Assembly (NCBI GenBank): GCA_036172665.1
Contig: JAYKNF010000013.1
Span: 3,286,001 to 3,350,000, forward strand
Source of the DNA: Prosopocoilus inquinatus
Lineage: Eukaryota; Arthropoda; Insecta; Coleoptera; Lucanidae
Reading direction: 5' to 3'
Length of the DNA: 64,000 nucleotides
Shown here: positions 26,801-40,013 of the stretch, piece after piece
How positions within the stretch are numbered: the first letter of the stretch is position 1
Layout of the letters: the number at the start of each line of letters is the position of its first letter
Program-made: the position numbers and the translations under genes
The notes under the pieces: model-generated
What the model saw: the letters and a program-made list of their open reading frames with translations, nothing else
Database searches by the model: none
What the model was told of the DNA's origin: nothing

Positions 26801-28154
26801 GAGATACGACGTTTTCGGACGCAGCAGAAGCTGGAAATAGTTTTAAACGAAACAACACGTATTAGCGTTGTTCCTGTGATGTATCTAATCGATCCTTTCT
26901 CATCTATTATGTTATTTGACGTTTGGATGGACACCAGTAACTCTGATGTGAGATACGAAGTTCTCGGATGCAGCTGAAGCTAGAAATAGTTTTAAAGGAA
27001 ACAACACGCATTAGCGTTGTTCCTGTGCTGTATCTAATCAATCCTTACTCATCTATCATGTTATTTGGCGTTTCGATGGACTCCAGTAACTTTGATGTGA
27101 TATACAAAGTTTTTGGACGCAGCAGAAACTGGAGGTAGTTTTGAACGAAACAACACGTATTAGCGTTGTTCCTGTGATGTATCTAATCGATCCTTACTTA
27201 GCTACTGTTATTTGACGTTTGGATGGACTCCAGTAAGTCTGATGTGAGATACAAAGTTTTTGGACGCAGCAGGAGCTGGAAATAGTTTTAAACGAAACAA
27301 CACGTATTAGCGTTGTTCCTGTGCTGTATCTAATCGATCCTTACTTATCTATCATGTTATTTGACGTTTCGATGGACTCCAGTAACTCTGATGTGAGATA
27401 CGACGTTTTCGGACGCAGCAGAAGCTGGAAATAGTTTTAAACGAAACAACACGTATTAGCGTTGTTCCTGTGATGTATCTAATCGATCCTTTCTCATCTA
27501 TTATGTTATTTGACGTTTGGATGGACACCAGTAACTCTGATGTGAGATACGAAGTTCTCGGACGCAGCAGAAGCTGGAAATAGTTTTAAACGAAACAACA
27601 CGCATTAGCGTTGTTCCTGTGATGTATCTAATCGATCCTTATTCATCTATCATGTTATTTGGCGTGTCGATGGACTCCAGTAACTTTGATGTGAGATACG
27701 ACGTTTTCGGACGCAGCAGAAGCTGGAAATAATTTTAAACGAAACAACACGCATTAGCGATGTTCCTGTGATGTATCTAATCGATCCTTACTCATCTATC
27801 ATGTTATTTTACGTTTGGATGGACTCCAGTAACTCTGATGTGAGGTACGACGTTTTCGGACGCAGCAGAAGCTGGAAATAGTTTTGAACGAAACAACACG
27901 TATTAGCGTTGTTCCTGTGATGTATCTAATCGATCCTTACTTAGCTACTATGTTATTTGACGTTTGGATGGACACCAGTAACTCTGATGTGAGATACGAA
28001 GTTCTCGGACGCAGCAGAAGCTGGAAATAGTTTTAAACGAAACAACACGCATTAGCGTTGTTCCTGTGATGTATCTAATCGATCCTTACTCATCTATCAT
28101 GTTATTTGGCGTGTCGATGGACTCCAGTAACTTTGATGTGAGATACGACGTTTT
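23837..28154. repeat. 29-monomer superunit, copy 4 (reference, complete)
   Basis: This is the most complete unit: 4318 bp, 29 monomers minus 3 bp. The order is E, B, F, C, D ('agcggtg'), A, the 'gggtgg' type, C ('aatgtgag'), 'catataagcg' type, G, H, I, J, K, L, M, G2, N (148 bp, 26370), L, M, D ('cggatgc'), O ('gcagctgaagctag'), P ('aactggaggtag'), Q ('gcaggagctgg'), D, A ('ttattcatc'), B (preceded by 'aataatttt'), a C/D hybrid, and A. The next copy follows directly at 28155, so these two form a true tandem pair at a 4318-bp offset. Confidence 0.93.
27114..27260. repeat. 147-bp monomer with a 2-bp deletion
   Basis: This type P monomer reads 'gctactgttatttg' where other copies read 'gctactatgttatttg', a loss of AT. 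It is found only in superunit copy 4, so it postdates the duplication that made copies 4 and 5 or was lost from copy 5 with its merged P/Q monomer. Confidence 0.93.
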
Positions 28155-31100
28155 CGGACGCAGCAGAAGCTGGAAATAGTTTTAAACGAAACAACACGCA
28201 TTAGCGATGTTCCTGTGATGTATCTAATCGATCCTTACTCATCTATCATGTTATTTGACGTTTGGACGGACTCCAGTAAGTCTGATGTGAGATACAAAGT
28301 TTTTGGACGCAGCAGAAGCTGGAAATAGTTTTAAACGAAACAACACGCATTAGCGATGTTCCTGTGATGTATCTAATCGATCCTTACTCATCTATCATGT
28401 TATTTTACGTTTGGATGGACTCCAGTAACTCTGATGTGAGGTACGACGTTTTCGGACGCAGCAGAAGCTGGAAATAGTTTTAAACGAAACAACACGCATT
28501 AGCGTTGTTCCTGTGATGTATCTAATCGATCCTTACTCATCTATCATGTTATTTTACGTTTGGATGGACTCCAGTAACTCTGATGTGAGATACAAAGTTT
28601 TTGGACGCAGCAGAAGCTGGAAATAGTTTTGAACGAAACAACACGTATTAGCGTTGTTCCTGTGATGTATCTAATCGATCCTTACTTAGCTACTATGTTA
28701 TTTGACGTTTCGATGGACTCCAGTAACTCTAATGAGAGATACGAAATTTTCGGACGCAGCAGCAGCTGGAAATAGTTTTAAACGAAACAACACATATTAG
28801 CGGTGTTCCTGTGATGTATCTAATCGATCCTTTCTCATCTATTATGTTATTTGACGTTTGGATGGACACCAGTAACTCTGATGTGAGATACGAAGTTCTC
28901 GGACGCAGCAGAAGCTGGAAATAGTTTTAAACGAAACAACACGCATTAGCGTTGTTCCTGTGATGTATCTAATCGATCCTTACTCATCTATCATGTTATT
29001 TGGCGTGTCGATGGACTCCAGTAACTTTGATGTGAGATACGACGTTTTCGGACGCAGCAGAAGCTGGAAATAGTTTTAAACGAAACAACACGCATTAGCG
29101 ATGTTCCTGTGATGTATCTAATCGATCCTTACTCATCTATCATGTTATTTTACGTTTGGGTGGACTCCAGTAACTCTGATGTGAGATACAAAGTTTTTGG
29201 ACGCAGCAGAAGCTGGAAATAGTTTTGAACGAAACAACACGCATTAGCGTTGTTCCTGTGATGTATCTAATCGATCCTTACTTAGCTACTATGTTATTTG
29301 ACGTTTCGATGGACTCCAGTAACTCTAATGTGAGATACGAAATTTTCGGACGCAGCAGCAGCTGGAAATAGTTTTAAACGAAACAACACATATAAGCGTT
29401 GTTCCTGTGATGTATCTAATCGATCCTTACTCATCTATCATGTTATTTGACGTTTGGACGGACTCCAGTAACTCTGATGTGAGATACAAAGTTCTCGGAC
29501 GCAGCAGAAGCTGGAAATAGTTTTGAACGAAGCAACACGTATTAGCGTTGTTCCTGTGATGTATCTAAACGATCCTTACTTATCTAACATATTATATGAC
29601 GTTTGGATGGACTCCAGTAAGTCTGATGTGAGATACAAAGTTTTTGGACGCAGCAGCAGCTGGAAATAGTTTTAAACGAAACAACACGTATTAGCGTTGT
29701 TCCTGTGCTGTATCTAATCGATCCTTACTTATCTATCATGTTATTTGACGTTTCGATGGACTCCAGTAACTCTGATGTGAGATACGACGTTTTCGGACGC
29801 AGCAGAAGCTGGAAATAGTTTTAAACGAAACAACACATATTAGCGTTGTTCCTGTGATGTATCTAATCGATCCTTACTCATCTATCATGTTATTTGACGT
29901 TTGGACGGACTCCAGTAACTCTGATGTGAGATACAAAGTTCTCGGACACAGCAGAAGCTGGAAATAGTTTTGAACGAAACAACACGTATTAGCGTTGTTC
30001 CTGTGATGTATCTAAACGATCCTTACTTATCTAACATGTTATTTGACGTTTGGATGGACTCCAGTAACTCTAATGTGAGATACGAAATTTTCGGACGCAG
30101 CAGCAGCTGGAAATAGTTTTAAACGAAACAACACGCATTAGCGTTGTTCCTGTGATGTATCTAATCGATCCTTACTCATCTATCAAGTTATTTGACGTTT
30201 GGATGGACTCCAGTAACTCTGATGTGAGATACAATGTTTACGGACGCAGCAGAAGCTGGAAATAGTTTTGAACGAAACAACACGTATTAGCGTTGTTCCT
30301 GTGATGTATCTAATCGATCCTTACTTATCTACTATGTTATTTGACGTTTCGATGGACTCCAGTAACTATGACGTGAGATACGAAATTTCCGGACGCAGCA
30401 GAAGCTGGAAATAGTTTTAAACGAAACAACACGCATTAGCGTTGTTCCTGTGATGTATCTAATCGATCCTTACTCATCTCTCATGTTATTTGGCGTTTCG
30501 ATGGACTCCAGTAACTTTGATGTGAGATACAAAGTTCTCGGACACAGCAGAAGCTGGAAATAGGTTTGAACGAAACAACACGTATTAGCGTTGTTCCTGT
30601 GATGTATCTAAACGATCCTTACTTATCTAACATATTATATGACGTTTGGATGGACTCCAGTAAGTCTGATGTGAGATACAAAGTTTTTGGACGCAGCAGC
30701 TGCTGGTAATAGTTTTAAAGAAACAACACGTATTAGCGTTGTTCCTGTGCTGTATCTAATCGATCCTTACTTATCTATCATGTTATTTGACGTTTCGATG
30801 GACTCCAGTAACTCTGATGTGAGATACGACGTTTTCGGACGCAGCAGAAGCTGGAAATAGTTTTAAACGAAACAACACGTATTAGCGTTGTTCCTGTGAT
30901 GTATCTAATCGATCCTTACTTATCTACTATGTTATTTGACGTTTCGATGGACTCCAGTAACTATGACGTGAGATACGAAATTTCCGGACGCAGCAGAAGC
31001 TGGAAATAGTTTTAAACGAAACAACACGCATTAGCGTTGTTCCTGTGATGTATCTAATCGATCCTTACTCATCTCTCATGTTATTTGGCGTTTCGATGGA

Positions 31101-32325
31101 CTCCAGTAACTTTGATGTGAGATACGACGTTTTCGGACGCAGCAGAAGCTGGAAATAGTTTTAAACGAAACAACACGTATTAGCGTTGTTCCTGTGATGT
31201 ATCTAATCGATCCTTTCTCATCTATTATGTTATTTGACGTTTGGATGGACACCAGTAACTCTGATGTGAGATACGAAGTTCTCGGATGCAGCTGAAGCTA
31301 GAAATAGTTTTAAAGGAAACAACACGCATTAGCGTTGTTCCTGTGCTGTATCTAATCAATCCTTACTCATCTATCATGTTATTTGGCGTTTCGATGGACT
31401 CCAGTAACTTTGATGTGATATACAAAGTTTTTGGACGCAGCAGAAACTGGAGGTAGTTTTGAACGAAACAACACGTATTAGCGTTGTTCCTGTGATGTAT
31501 CTAATCGATCCTTACTTAGCTACTATGTTATTTGACGTTTGGATGGACTCCAGTAACTCTGATGTGAGATACGACGTTTTCGGACGCAGCAGAAGCTGGA
31601 AATAGTTTTAAACGAAACAACACGTATTAGCGTTGTTCCTGTGATGTATCTAATCGATCCTTTCTCATCTATTATGTTATTTGACGTTTGGATGGACACC
31701 AGTAACTCTGATGTGAGATACGAAGTTCTCGGACGCAGCAGAAGCTGGAAATAGTTTTAAACGAAACAACACGCATTAGCGTTGTTCCTGTGATGTATCT
31801 AATCGATCCTTATTCATCTATCATGTTATTTGGCGTGTCGATGGACTCCAGTAACTTTGATGTGAGATACGACGTTTTCGGACGCAGCAGAAGCTGGAAA
31901 TAATTTTAAACGAAACAACACGCATTAGCGATGTTCCTGTGATGTATCTAATCGATCCTTACTCATCTATCATGTTATTTTACGTTTGGATGGACTCCAG
32001 TAACTCTGATGTGAGGTACGACGTTTTCGGACGCAGCAGAAGCTGGAAATAGTTTTGAACGAAACAACACGTATTAGCGTTGTTCCTGTGATGTATCTAA
32101 TCGATCCTTACTTAGCTACTATGTTATTTGACGTTTGGATGGACACCAGTAACTCTGATGTGAGATACGAAGTTCTCGGACGCAGCAGAAGCTGGAAATA
32201 GTTTTAAACGAAACAACACGCATTAGCGTTGTTCCTGTGATGTATCTAATCGATCCTTACTCATCTATGATGTTATTTGGCGTGTCGATGGACTCCAGTA
32301 ACTTTGATGTGAGATACGACGTTTT
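28155..32325. repeat. 29-monomer superunit, copy 5 (28 monomers)
   Basis: This is the tandem partner of copy 4, in the same monomer order. One monomer is missing because types P and Q are fused: monomer 31432-31580 starts as P (after 'aactggaggtag', with 'ttagctactatg') and ends as Q ('aactctgatg', 'gacgttttcgg'). This is what a one-monomer unequal crossover would leave. The A monomer at 32177 has a private 'catctatgatg', and the next B has 'gaaactacacg'. Confidence 0.92.
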
Positions 32326-34113
32326 CGGACGCAGCAGAAGCTGGAAATAGTTTTAAACGAAACTACACGCATTAGCGATGTTCCTGTGATGTATCTAATC
32401 GATCCTTACTCATCTATCATGTTATTTTACGTTTGGATGGACTCCAGTAACTCTGATGTGAGGTACGACGTTTTCGGACGCAGCAGAAGCTGGAAATAGT
32501 TTTGAACGAAACAACACGTATTAGCGTTGTTCCTGTGATGTATCTAATCGATCCTTACTTAGCTACTATGTTATTTGACGTTTCGATGGACTCCAGTAAC
32601 TCTAATGAGAGATACGAAATTTTCGGACGCAGCAGCAGCTGGAAATAGTTTTAAACGAAACAACACATATTAGCGTTGTTCCTGTGATGTATCTAATCGA
32701 TCCTTTCTCATCTATTATGTTATTTGACGTTTGGATGGACACCAGTAACTCTGATGTGAGATACGAAGTTCTCGGACGCAGCAGAAGCTGGAAATAGTTT
32801 TAAACGAAACAACACGCATTAGCGTTGTTCCTGTGATGTATCTAATCGATCCTTACTCATCTATCATGTTATTTGGCGTGTCGATGGACTCCAGTAACTT
32901 TGATGTGAGATACGACGTTTTCGGACGCAGCAGAAGCTGGAAATAGTTTTAAACGAAACAACACGCATTAGCGATGTTCCTGTGATGTATCTAATCGATC
33001 CTTACTCATCTATCATGTTATTTTACGTTTGGATGGACTCCAGTAACTCTGATGTGAGGTACGACGTTTTCGGACGCAGCAGAAGCTGGAAATAGTTTTG
33101 AACGAAACAACACGTATTAGCGTTGTTCCTGTGATGTATCTAATCGATCCTTACTTAGCTACTATGTTATTTGACGTTTCGATGGACTCCAGTAACTCTA
33201 ATGAGAGATACGAAATTTTCGGACGCAGCAGCAGCTGGAAATAGTTTTAAACGAAACAACACATATTAGCGTTGTTCCTGTGATGTATCTAATCGATCCT
33301 TTCTCATCTATTATGTTATTTGACGTTTGGATGGACACCAGTAACTCTGATGTGAGATACGAAGTTCTCGGACGCAGCAGAAGCTGGAAATAGTTTTAAA
33401 CGAAACAACACGCATTAGCGTTGTTCCTGTGATGTATCTAATCGATCCTTACTCATCTATCATGTTATTTGGCGTGTCGATGGACTCCAGTAACTTTGAT
33501 GTGAGATACGACGTTTTCGGACGCAGCAGAAGCTGGAAATAGTTTTAAACGAAACAACACGCATTAGCGATGTTCCTGTGATGTATCTAATCGATCCTTA
33601 CTCATCTATCATGTTATTTTACGTTTGGATGGACTCCAGTAACTCTGATGTGAGGTACGACGTTTTCGGACGCAGCAGAAGCTGGAAATAGTTTTGAACG
33701 AAACAACACGTATTAGCGTTGTTCCTGTGATGTATCTAATCGATCCTTACTTAGCTACTATGTTATTTGACGTTTCGATGGACTCCAGTAACTCTAATGA
33801 GAGATACGAAATTTTCGGACGCAGCAGCAGCTGGAAATAGTTTTAAACGAAACAACACATATTAGCGTTGTTCCTGTGATGTATCTAATCGATCCTTTCT
33901 CATCTATTATGTTATTTGACGTTTGGATGGACACCAGTAACTCTGATGTGAGATACGAAGTTCTCGGACGCAGCAGAAGCTGGAAATAGTTTTAAACGAA
34001 ACAACACGCATTAGCGTTGTTCCTGTGATGTATCTAATCGATCCTTACTCATCTATCATGTTATTTGGCGTGTCGATGGACTCCAGTAACTTTGATGTGA
34101 GATACGACGTTTT
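32177..34113. repeat. 596-bp A-B-C-D array, fourth block (about 3.25 units)
   Basis: Thirteen monomers in strict A-B-C-D order ending on A, bounded on the right by an E monomer, exactly as in the blocks ending at 7299, 17728 and 23836. All four blocks end with A followed by E, so amplification seems to happen inside a fixed frame of flanking monomers. Confidence 0.93.
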
Positions 34114-35156
34114 CGGACGCAGCAGAAGCTGGAAATAGTTTTAAACGAAACAACACGCATTAGCGATGTTCCTGTGATGTATCTAATCGATCCTTACTCA
34201 TCTATCATGTTATTTGACGTTTGGACGGACTCCAGTAAGTCTGATGTGAGATACAAAGTTTTTGGACGCAGCAGAAGCTGGAAATAGTTTTAAACGAAAC
34301 AACACGCATTAGCGATGTTCCTGTGATGTATCTAATCGATCCTTACTCATCTATCATGTTATTTTACGTTTGGATGGACTCCAGTAACTCTGATGTGAGG
34401 TACGACGTTTTCGGACGCAGCAGAAGCTGGAAATAGTTTTAAACGAAACAACACGCATTAGCGTTGTTCCTGTGATGTATCTAATCGATCCTTACTCATC
34501 TATCATGTTATTTTACGTTTGGATGGACTCCAGTAACTCTGATGTGAGATACAAAGTTTTTGGACGCAGCAGAAGCTGGAAATAGTTTTGAACGAAACAA
34601 CACGTATTAGCGTTGTTCCTGTGTTGTATCTAATCGATCCTTACTTAGCTACTATGTTATTTGACGTTTCGATGGACTCCAGTAACTCTAATGAGAGATA
34701 CGAAATTTTCGGACGCAGCAGCAGCTGGAAATAGTTTTAAACGAAACAACACATATTAGCGGTGTTCCTGTGATGTATCTAATCGATCCTTTCTCATCTA
34801 TTATGTTATTTGACGTTTGGATGGACACCAGTAACTCTGATGTGAGATACGAAGTTCTCGGACGCAGCAGAAGCTGGAAATAGTTTTAAACGAAACAACA
34901 CGCATTAGCGTTGTTCCTGTGATGTATCTAATCGATCCTTACTCATCTATCATGTTATTTGGCGTGTCGATGGACTCCAGTAACTTTGATGTGAGATACG
35001 ACGTTTTCGGACGCAGCAGAAGCTGGAAATAGTTTTAAACGAAACAACACGCATTAGCGTTGTTCCTGTGATGTATCTAATCGATCCTTATTCATCTATC
35101 ATGTTATTTGGCGTGTCGATGGACTCCAGTAACTTTGATGTGAGATACGACGTTTT

Positions 35157-35245
35157 CGGACGCAGCAGAAGCTGGAAATAATTTTAAACGAAACAACACG
35201 CATTAGCGATGTTCCTGTGATGTATCATATATGATACGACGTTTT
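35157..35245. repeat. Truncated 89-bp monomer
   Basis: This is the only grossly shortened monomer. It begins as the B type that follows 'aataatttt', runs to 'gatgtatc', then has the six bases 'atatat' in place of the usual 66 bases, and resumes at 'gatacgacg'. The net loss is 60 bp. After it the anchor phase is permanently shifted. The join creates a perfect 16-bp palindrome at 35222-35237. Confidence 0.95.
35222..35237. other. Perfect 16-bp palindrome at a deletion junction
   Basis: The sequence 'gtatcatatatgatac' is its own reverse complement. It arises only at the junction of the 60-bp deletion, where 'gtatc' and 'gatac' from different parts of the monomer are joined by a short A/T filler. 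A hairpin-mediated or template-switch repair event would produce this form; that mechanism is inferred. Confidence 0.95.
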
Positions 35246-36139
35246 CGGACGCAGCAGAAGCTGGAAATAGTTTTAAACGAAACAACACGCATTAGCGATG
35301 TTCCTGTGATGTATCTAATCGATCCTTACTCATCTATCATGTTATTTGACGTTTGGACGGACTCCAGTAAGTCTGATGTGAGATACAAAGTTTTTGGACG
35401 CAGCAGAAGCTGGAAATAGTTTTAAACGAAACAACACGCATTAGCGATGTTCCTGTGATGTATCTAATCGATCCTTACTCATCTATCATGTTATTTTACG
35501 TTTGGATGGACTCCAGTAACTCTGATGTGAGGTACGACGTTTTCGGACGCAGCAGAAGCTGGAAATAGTTTTAAACGAAACAACACGCATTAGCGTTGTT
35601 CCTGTGATGTATCTAATCGATCCTTACTCATCTATCATGTTATTTTACGTTTGGATGGACTCCAGTAACTCTGATGTGAGATACAAAGTTTTTGGACGCA
35701 GCAGAAGCTGGAAATAGTTTTGAACGAAACAACACGTATTAGCGTTGTTCCTGTGTTGTATCTAATCGATCCTTACTTAGCTACTATGTTATTTGACGTT
35801 TCGATGGACTCCAGTAACTCTAATGAGAGATACGAAATTTTCGGACGCAGCAGCAGCTGGAAATAGTTTTAAACGAAACAACACATATTAGCGGTGTTCC
35901 TGTGATGTATCTAATCGATCCTTTCTCATCTATTATGTTATTTGACGTTTGGATGGACACCAGTAACTCTGATGTGAGATACGAAGTTCTCGGACGCAGC
36001 AGAAGCTGGAAATAGTTTTAAACGAAACAACACGCATTAGCGTTGTTCCTGTGATGTATCTAATCGATCCTTACTCATCTATCATGTTATTTGGCGTGTC
36101 GATGGACTCCAGTAACTTTGATGTGAGATACGACGTTTT

Positions 36140-39100
36140 CGGACGCAGCAGAAGCTGGAAATAGTTTTAAACGAAACAACACGCATTAGCGATGTTCCTG
36201 TGATGTATCTAATCGATCCTTACTCATCTATCATGTTATTTTACGTTTGGATGGACTCCAGTAACTCTGATGTGAGGTACGACGTTTTCGGACGCAGCAG
36301 AAGCTGGAAATAGTTTTGAACGAAACAACACGTATTAGCGTTGTTCCTGTGATGTATCTAATCGATCCTTACTTAGCTACTATGTTATTTGACGTTTCGA
36401 TGGACTCCAGTAACTCTAATGAGAGATACGAAATTTTCGGACGCAGCAGCAGCTGGAAATAGTTTTAAACGAAACAACACATATTAGCGTTGTTCCTGTG
36501 ATGTATCTAATCGATCCTTTCTCATCTATTATGTTATTTGACGTTTGGATGGACACCAGTAACTCTGATGTGAGATACGAAGTTCTCGGACGCAGCAGAA
36601 GCTGGAAATAGTTTTAAACGAAACAACACGCATTAGCGTTGTTCCTGTGATGTATCTAATCGATCCTTACTCATCTATCATGTTATTTGGCGTGTCGATG
36701 GACTCCAGTAACTTTGATGTGAGATACGACGTTTTCGGACGCAGCAGAAGCTGGAAATAGTTTTAAACGAAACAACACGCATTAGCGATGTTCCTGTGAT
36801 GTATCTAATCGATCCTTACTCATCTATCATGTTATTTGACGTTTGGACGGACTCCAGTAAGTCTGATGTGAGATACAAAGTTTTTGGACGCAGCAGAAGC
36901 TGGAAATAGTTTTAAACGAAACAACACGCATTAGCGATGTTCCTGTGATGTATCTAATCGATCCTTACTCATCTATCATGTTATTTTACGTTTGGATGGA
37001 CTCCAGTAACTCTGATGTGAGATACAAAGTTTTTGGACGCAGCAGAAGCTGGAAATAGTTTTAAACGAAACAACACGCATTAGCGATGTTCCTGTGATGT
37101 ATCTAATCGATCCTTACTCATCTATCATGTTATTTGACGTTTGGACGGACTCCAGTAACTCTGATGTGAGATACAAAGTTTTTGGACGCAGCAGAAGCTG
37201 GAAATAGTTTTAAACGAAACAACACGCATTAGCGTTGTTCCTGTGATGTATCTAATCGATCCTTACTCATCTATCATGTTATTTGGCGTGTCGATGGACT
37301 CCAGTAACTTTGATGTGAGATACGACGTTTTCGGACGCAGCAGAAGCTGGAAATAGTTTTAAACGAAACAACACGCATTAGCGATGTTCCTGTGATGTAT
37401 CTAATCGATCCTTACTCATCTATCATGTTATTTTACGTTTGGATGGACTCCAGTAACTCTGATGTGAGGTACGACGTTTTCGGACGCAGCAGAAGCTGGC
37501 AATAGTTTTGAACGAAACAACACGTATTAGCGTTGTTCCTGTGATGTATCTAATCGATCCTTACTTAGCTACTATGTTATTTGACGTTTCGATGGACTCC
37601 AGTAACTCTAATGAGAGATACGAAATTTTCGGACGCAGCAGCAGCTGGAAATAGTTTTAAACGAAACAACACATATTAGCGTTGTTCCTGTGATGTATCT
37701 AATCGATCCTTTCTCATCTATTATGTTATTTGACGTTTGGATGGACACCAGTAACTCTGATGTGAGATACGAAGTTCTCGGACGCAGCAGAAGCTGGAAA
37801 TAGTTTTAAACGAAACAACACGCATTAGCGTTGTTCCTGTGATGTATCTAATCGATCCTTACTCATCTATCATGTTATTTGGCGTGTCGATGGACTCCAG
37901 TAACTTTGATGTGAGATACGACGTTTTCGGACGCAGCAGAAGCTGGAAATAGTTTTAAACGAAACAACACGCATTAGCGATGTTCCTGTGATGTATCTAA
38001 TCGATCCTTACTCATCTATCATGTTATTTGACGTTTGGACGGACTCCAGTAAGTCTGATGTGAGATACAAAGTTTTTGGACGCAGCAGAAGCTGGAAATA
38101 GTTTTAAACGAAACAACACGCATTAGCGATGTTCCTGTGATGTATCTAATCGATCCTTACTCATCTATCATGTTATTTTACGTTTGGATGGACTCCAGTA
38201 ACTCTGATGTGAGGTACGACGTTTTCGGACGCAGCAGAAGCTGGAAATAGTTTTAAACGAAACAACACGCATTAGCGTTGTTCCTGTGATGTATCTAATC
38301 GATCCTTACTCATCTATCATGTTATTTTACGTTTGGATGGACTCCAGTAACTCTGATGTGAGATACAAAGTTTTTGGACGCAGCAGAAGCTGGAAATAGT
38401 TTTGAACGAAACAACACGTATTAGCGTTGTTCCTGTGATGTATCTAATCGATCCTTACTTAGCTACTATGTTATTTGACGTTTCGATGGACTCCAGTAAC
38501 TCTAATGAGAGATACGAAATTTTCGGACGCAGCAGCAGCTGGAAATAGTTTTAAACGAAACAACACATATTAGCGGTGTTCCTGTGATGTATCTAATCGA
38601 TCCTTTCTCATCTATTATGTTATTTGACGTTTGGATGGACACCAGTAACTCTGATGTGAGATACGAAGTTCTCGGACGCAGCAGAAGCTGGAAATAGTTT
38701 TAAACGAAACAACACGCATTAGCGTTGTTCCTGTGATGTATCTAATCGATCCTTACTCATCTATCATGTTATTTGGCGTGTCGATGGACTCCAGTAACTT
38801 TGATGTGAGATACGACGTTTTCGGACGCAGCAGAAGCTGGAAATAGTTTTAAACGAAACAACACGCATTAGCGATGTTCCTGTGATGTATCTAATCGATC
38901 CTTACTCATCTATCATGTTATTTTACGTTTGGATGGACTCCAGTAACTCTGATGTGAGGTACGACGTTTTCGGACGCAGCAGAAGCTGGAAATAGTTTTG
39001 AACGAAACAACACGTATTAGCGTTGTTCCTGTGATGTATCTAATCGATCCTTACTTAGCTACTATGTTATTTGACGTTTCGATGGACTCCAGTAACTCTA

Positions 39101-40013
39101 ATGAGAGATACGAAATTTTCGGACGCAGCAGCAGCTGGAAATAGTTTTAAACGAAACAACACATATTAGCGTTGTTCCTGTGATGTATCTAATCGATCCT
39201 TTCTCATCTATTATGTTATTTGACGTTTGGATGGACACCAGTAACTCTGATGTGAGATACGAAGTTCTCGGACGCAGCAGAAGCTGGAAATAGTTTTAAA
39301 CGAAACAACACGCATTAGCGTTGTTCCTGTGATGTATCTAATCGATCCTTACTCATCTATCATGTTATTTGGCGTGTCGATGGACTCCAGTAACTTTGAT
39401 GTGAGATACGACGTTTTCGGACGCAGCAGAAGCTGGAAATAGTTTTAAACGAAACAACACGCATTAGCGATGTTCCTGTGATGTATCTAATCGATCCTTA
39501 CTCATCTATCATGTTATTTGACGTTTGGACGGACTCCAGTAAGTCTGATGTGAGATACAAAGTTTTTGGACGCAGCAGAAGCTGGAAATAGTTTTAAACG
39601 AAACAACACGCATTAGCGATGTTCCTGTGATGTATCTAATCGATCCTTACTCATCTATCATGTTATTTTACGTTTGGATGGACTCCAGTAACTCTGATGT
39701 GAGATACAAAGTTTTTGGACGCAGCAGAAGCTGGAAATAGTTTTAAACGAAACAACACGCATTAGCGATGTTCCTGTGATGTATCTAATCGATCCTTACT
39801 CATCTATCATGTTATTTGACGTTTGGACGGACTCCAGTAACTCTGATGTGAGATACAAAGTTCTCGGACACAGCAGAAGCTGGAAATAGTTTTGAACGAA
39901 ACAACACGTATTAGCGTTGTTCCTGTGATGTATCTAATCGATCCTTACTTAGCTACTATGTTATTTGACGTTTCGATGGGCTCCAGTAACTCTAATGTGA
40001 GATACGAAATTTT
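36140..40013. repeat. Shuffled region of A-F monomers, second
   Basis: The monomer order is B C D A E F E A B C D A E B F C D A B C D A E F E C. It resembles 7300-10875: the E-F-E-A-B-C-D run with the private 'ctggcaatag' near 37495 matches 8194-9236. The last E-like monomer ends 'aaagttctcggacac', and the following C monomer has 'gatgggctcc', leading into the diverged cassettes. Confidence 0.85.

Larger units (their letters stand above)
34114..36139. repeat. 1132-bp tandem duplication around a truncated monomer
   Basis: Six monomers E-B-F-C-D-A at 34114-35007 are repeated at 35246-36139, offset 1132 bp. Both C monomers carry 'ctgtgttgtatc' (34619 and 35751), a change I see nowhere else, which shows that they share a recent parent. 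Between them lie an A monomer with 'ttattcatc' and the truncated 89-bp monomer. The truncation lies at the junction and may have arisen with the duplication. Confidence 0.9.

Noticed and set aside
35231..35419. Short open frame of 62 codons beginning with ATG
   Set aside because: The ATG exists only because of the deletion junction. The frame is the ordinary monomer frame that ends at the usual 'tag' in the next monomer. There is no domain and no initiation context, and the sequence is satellite throughout.
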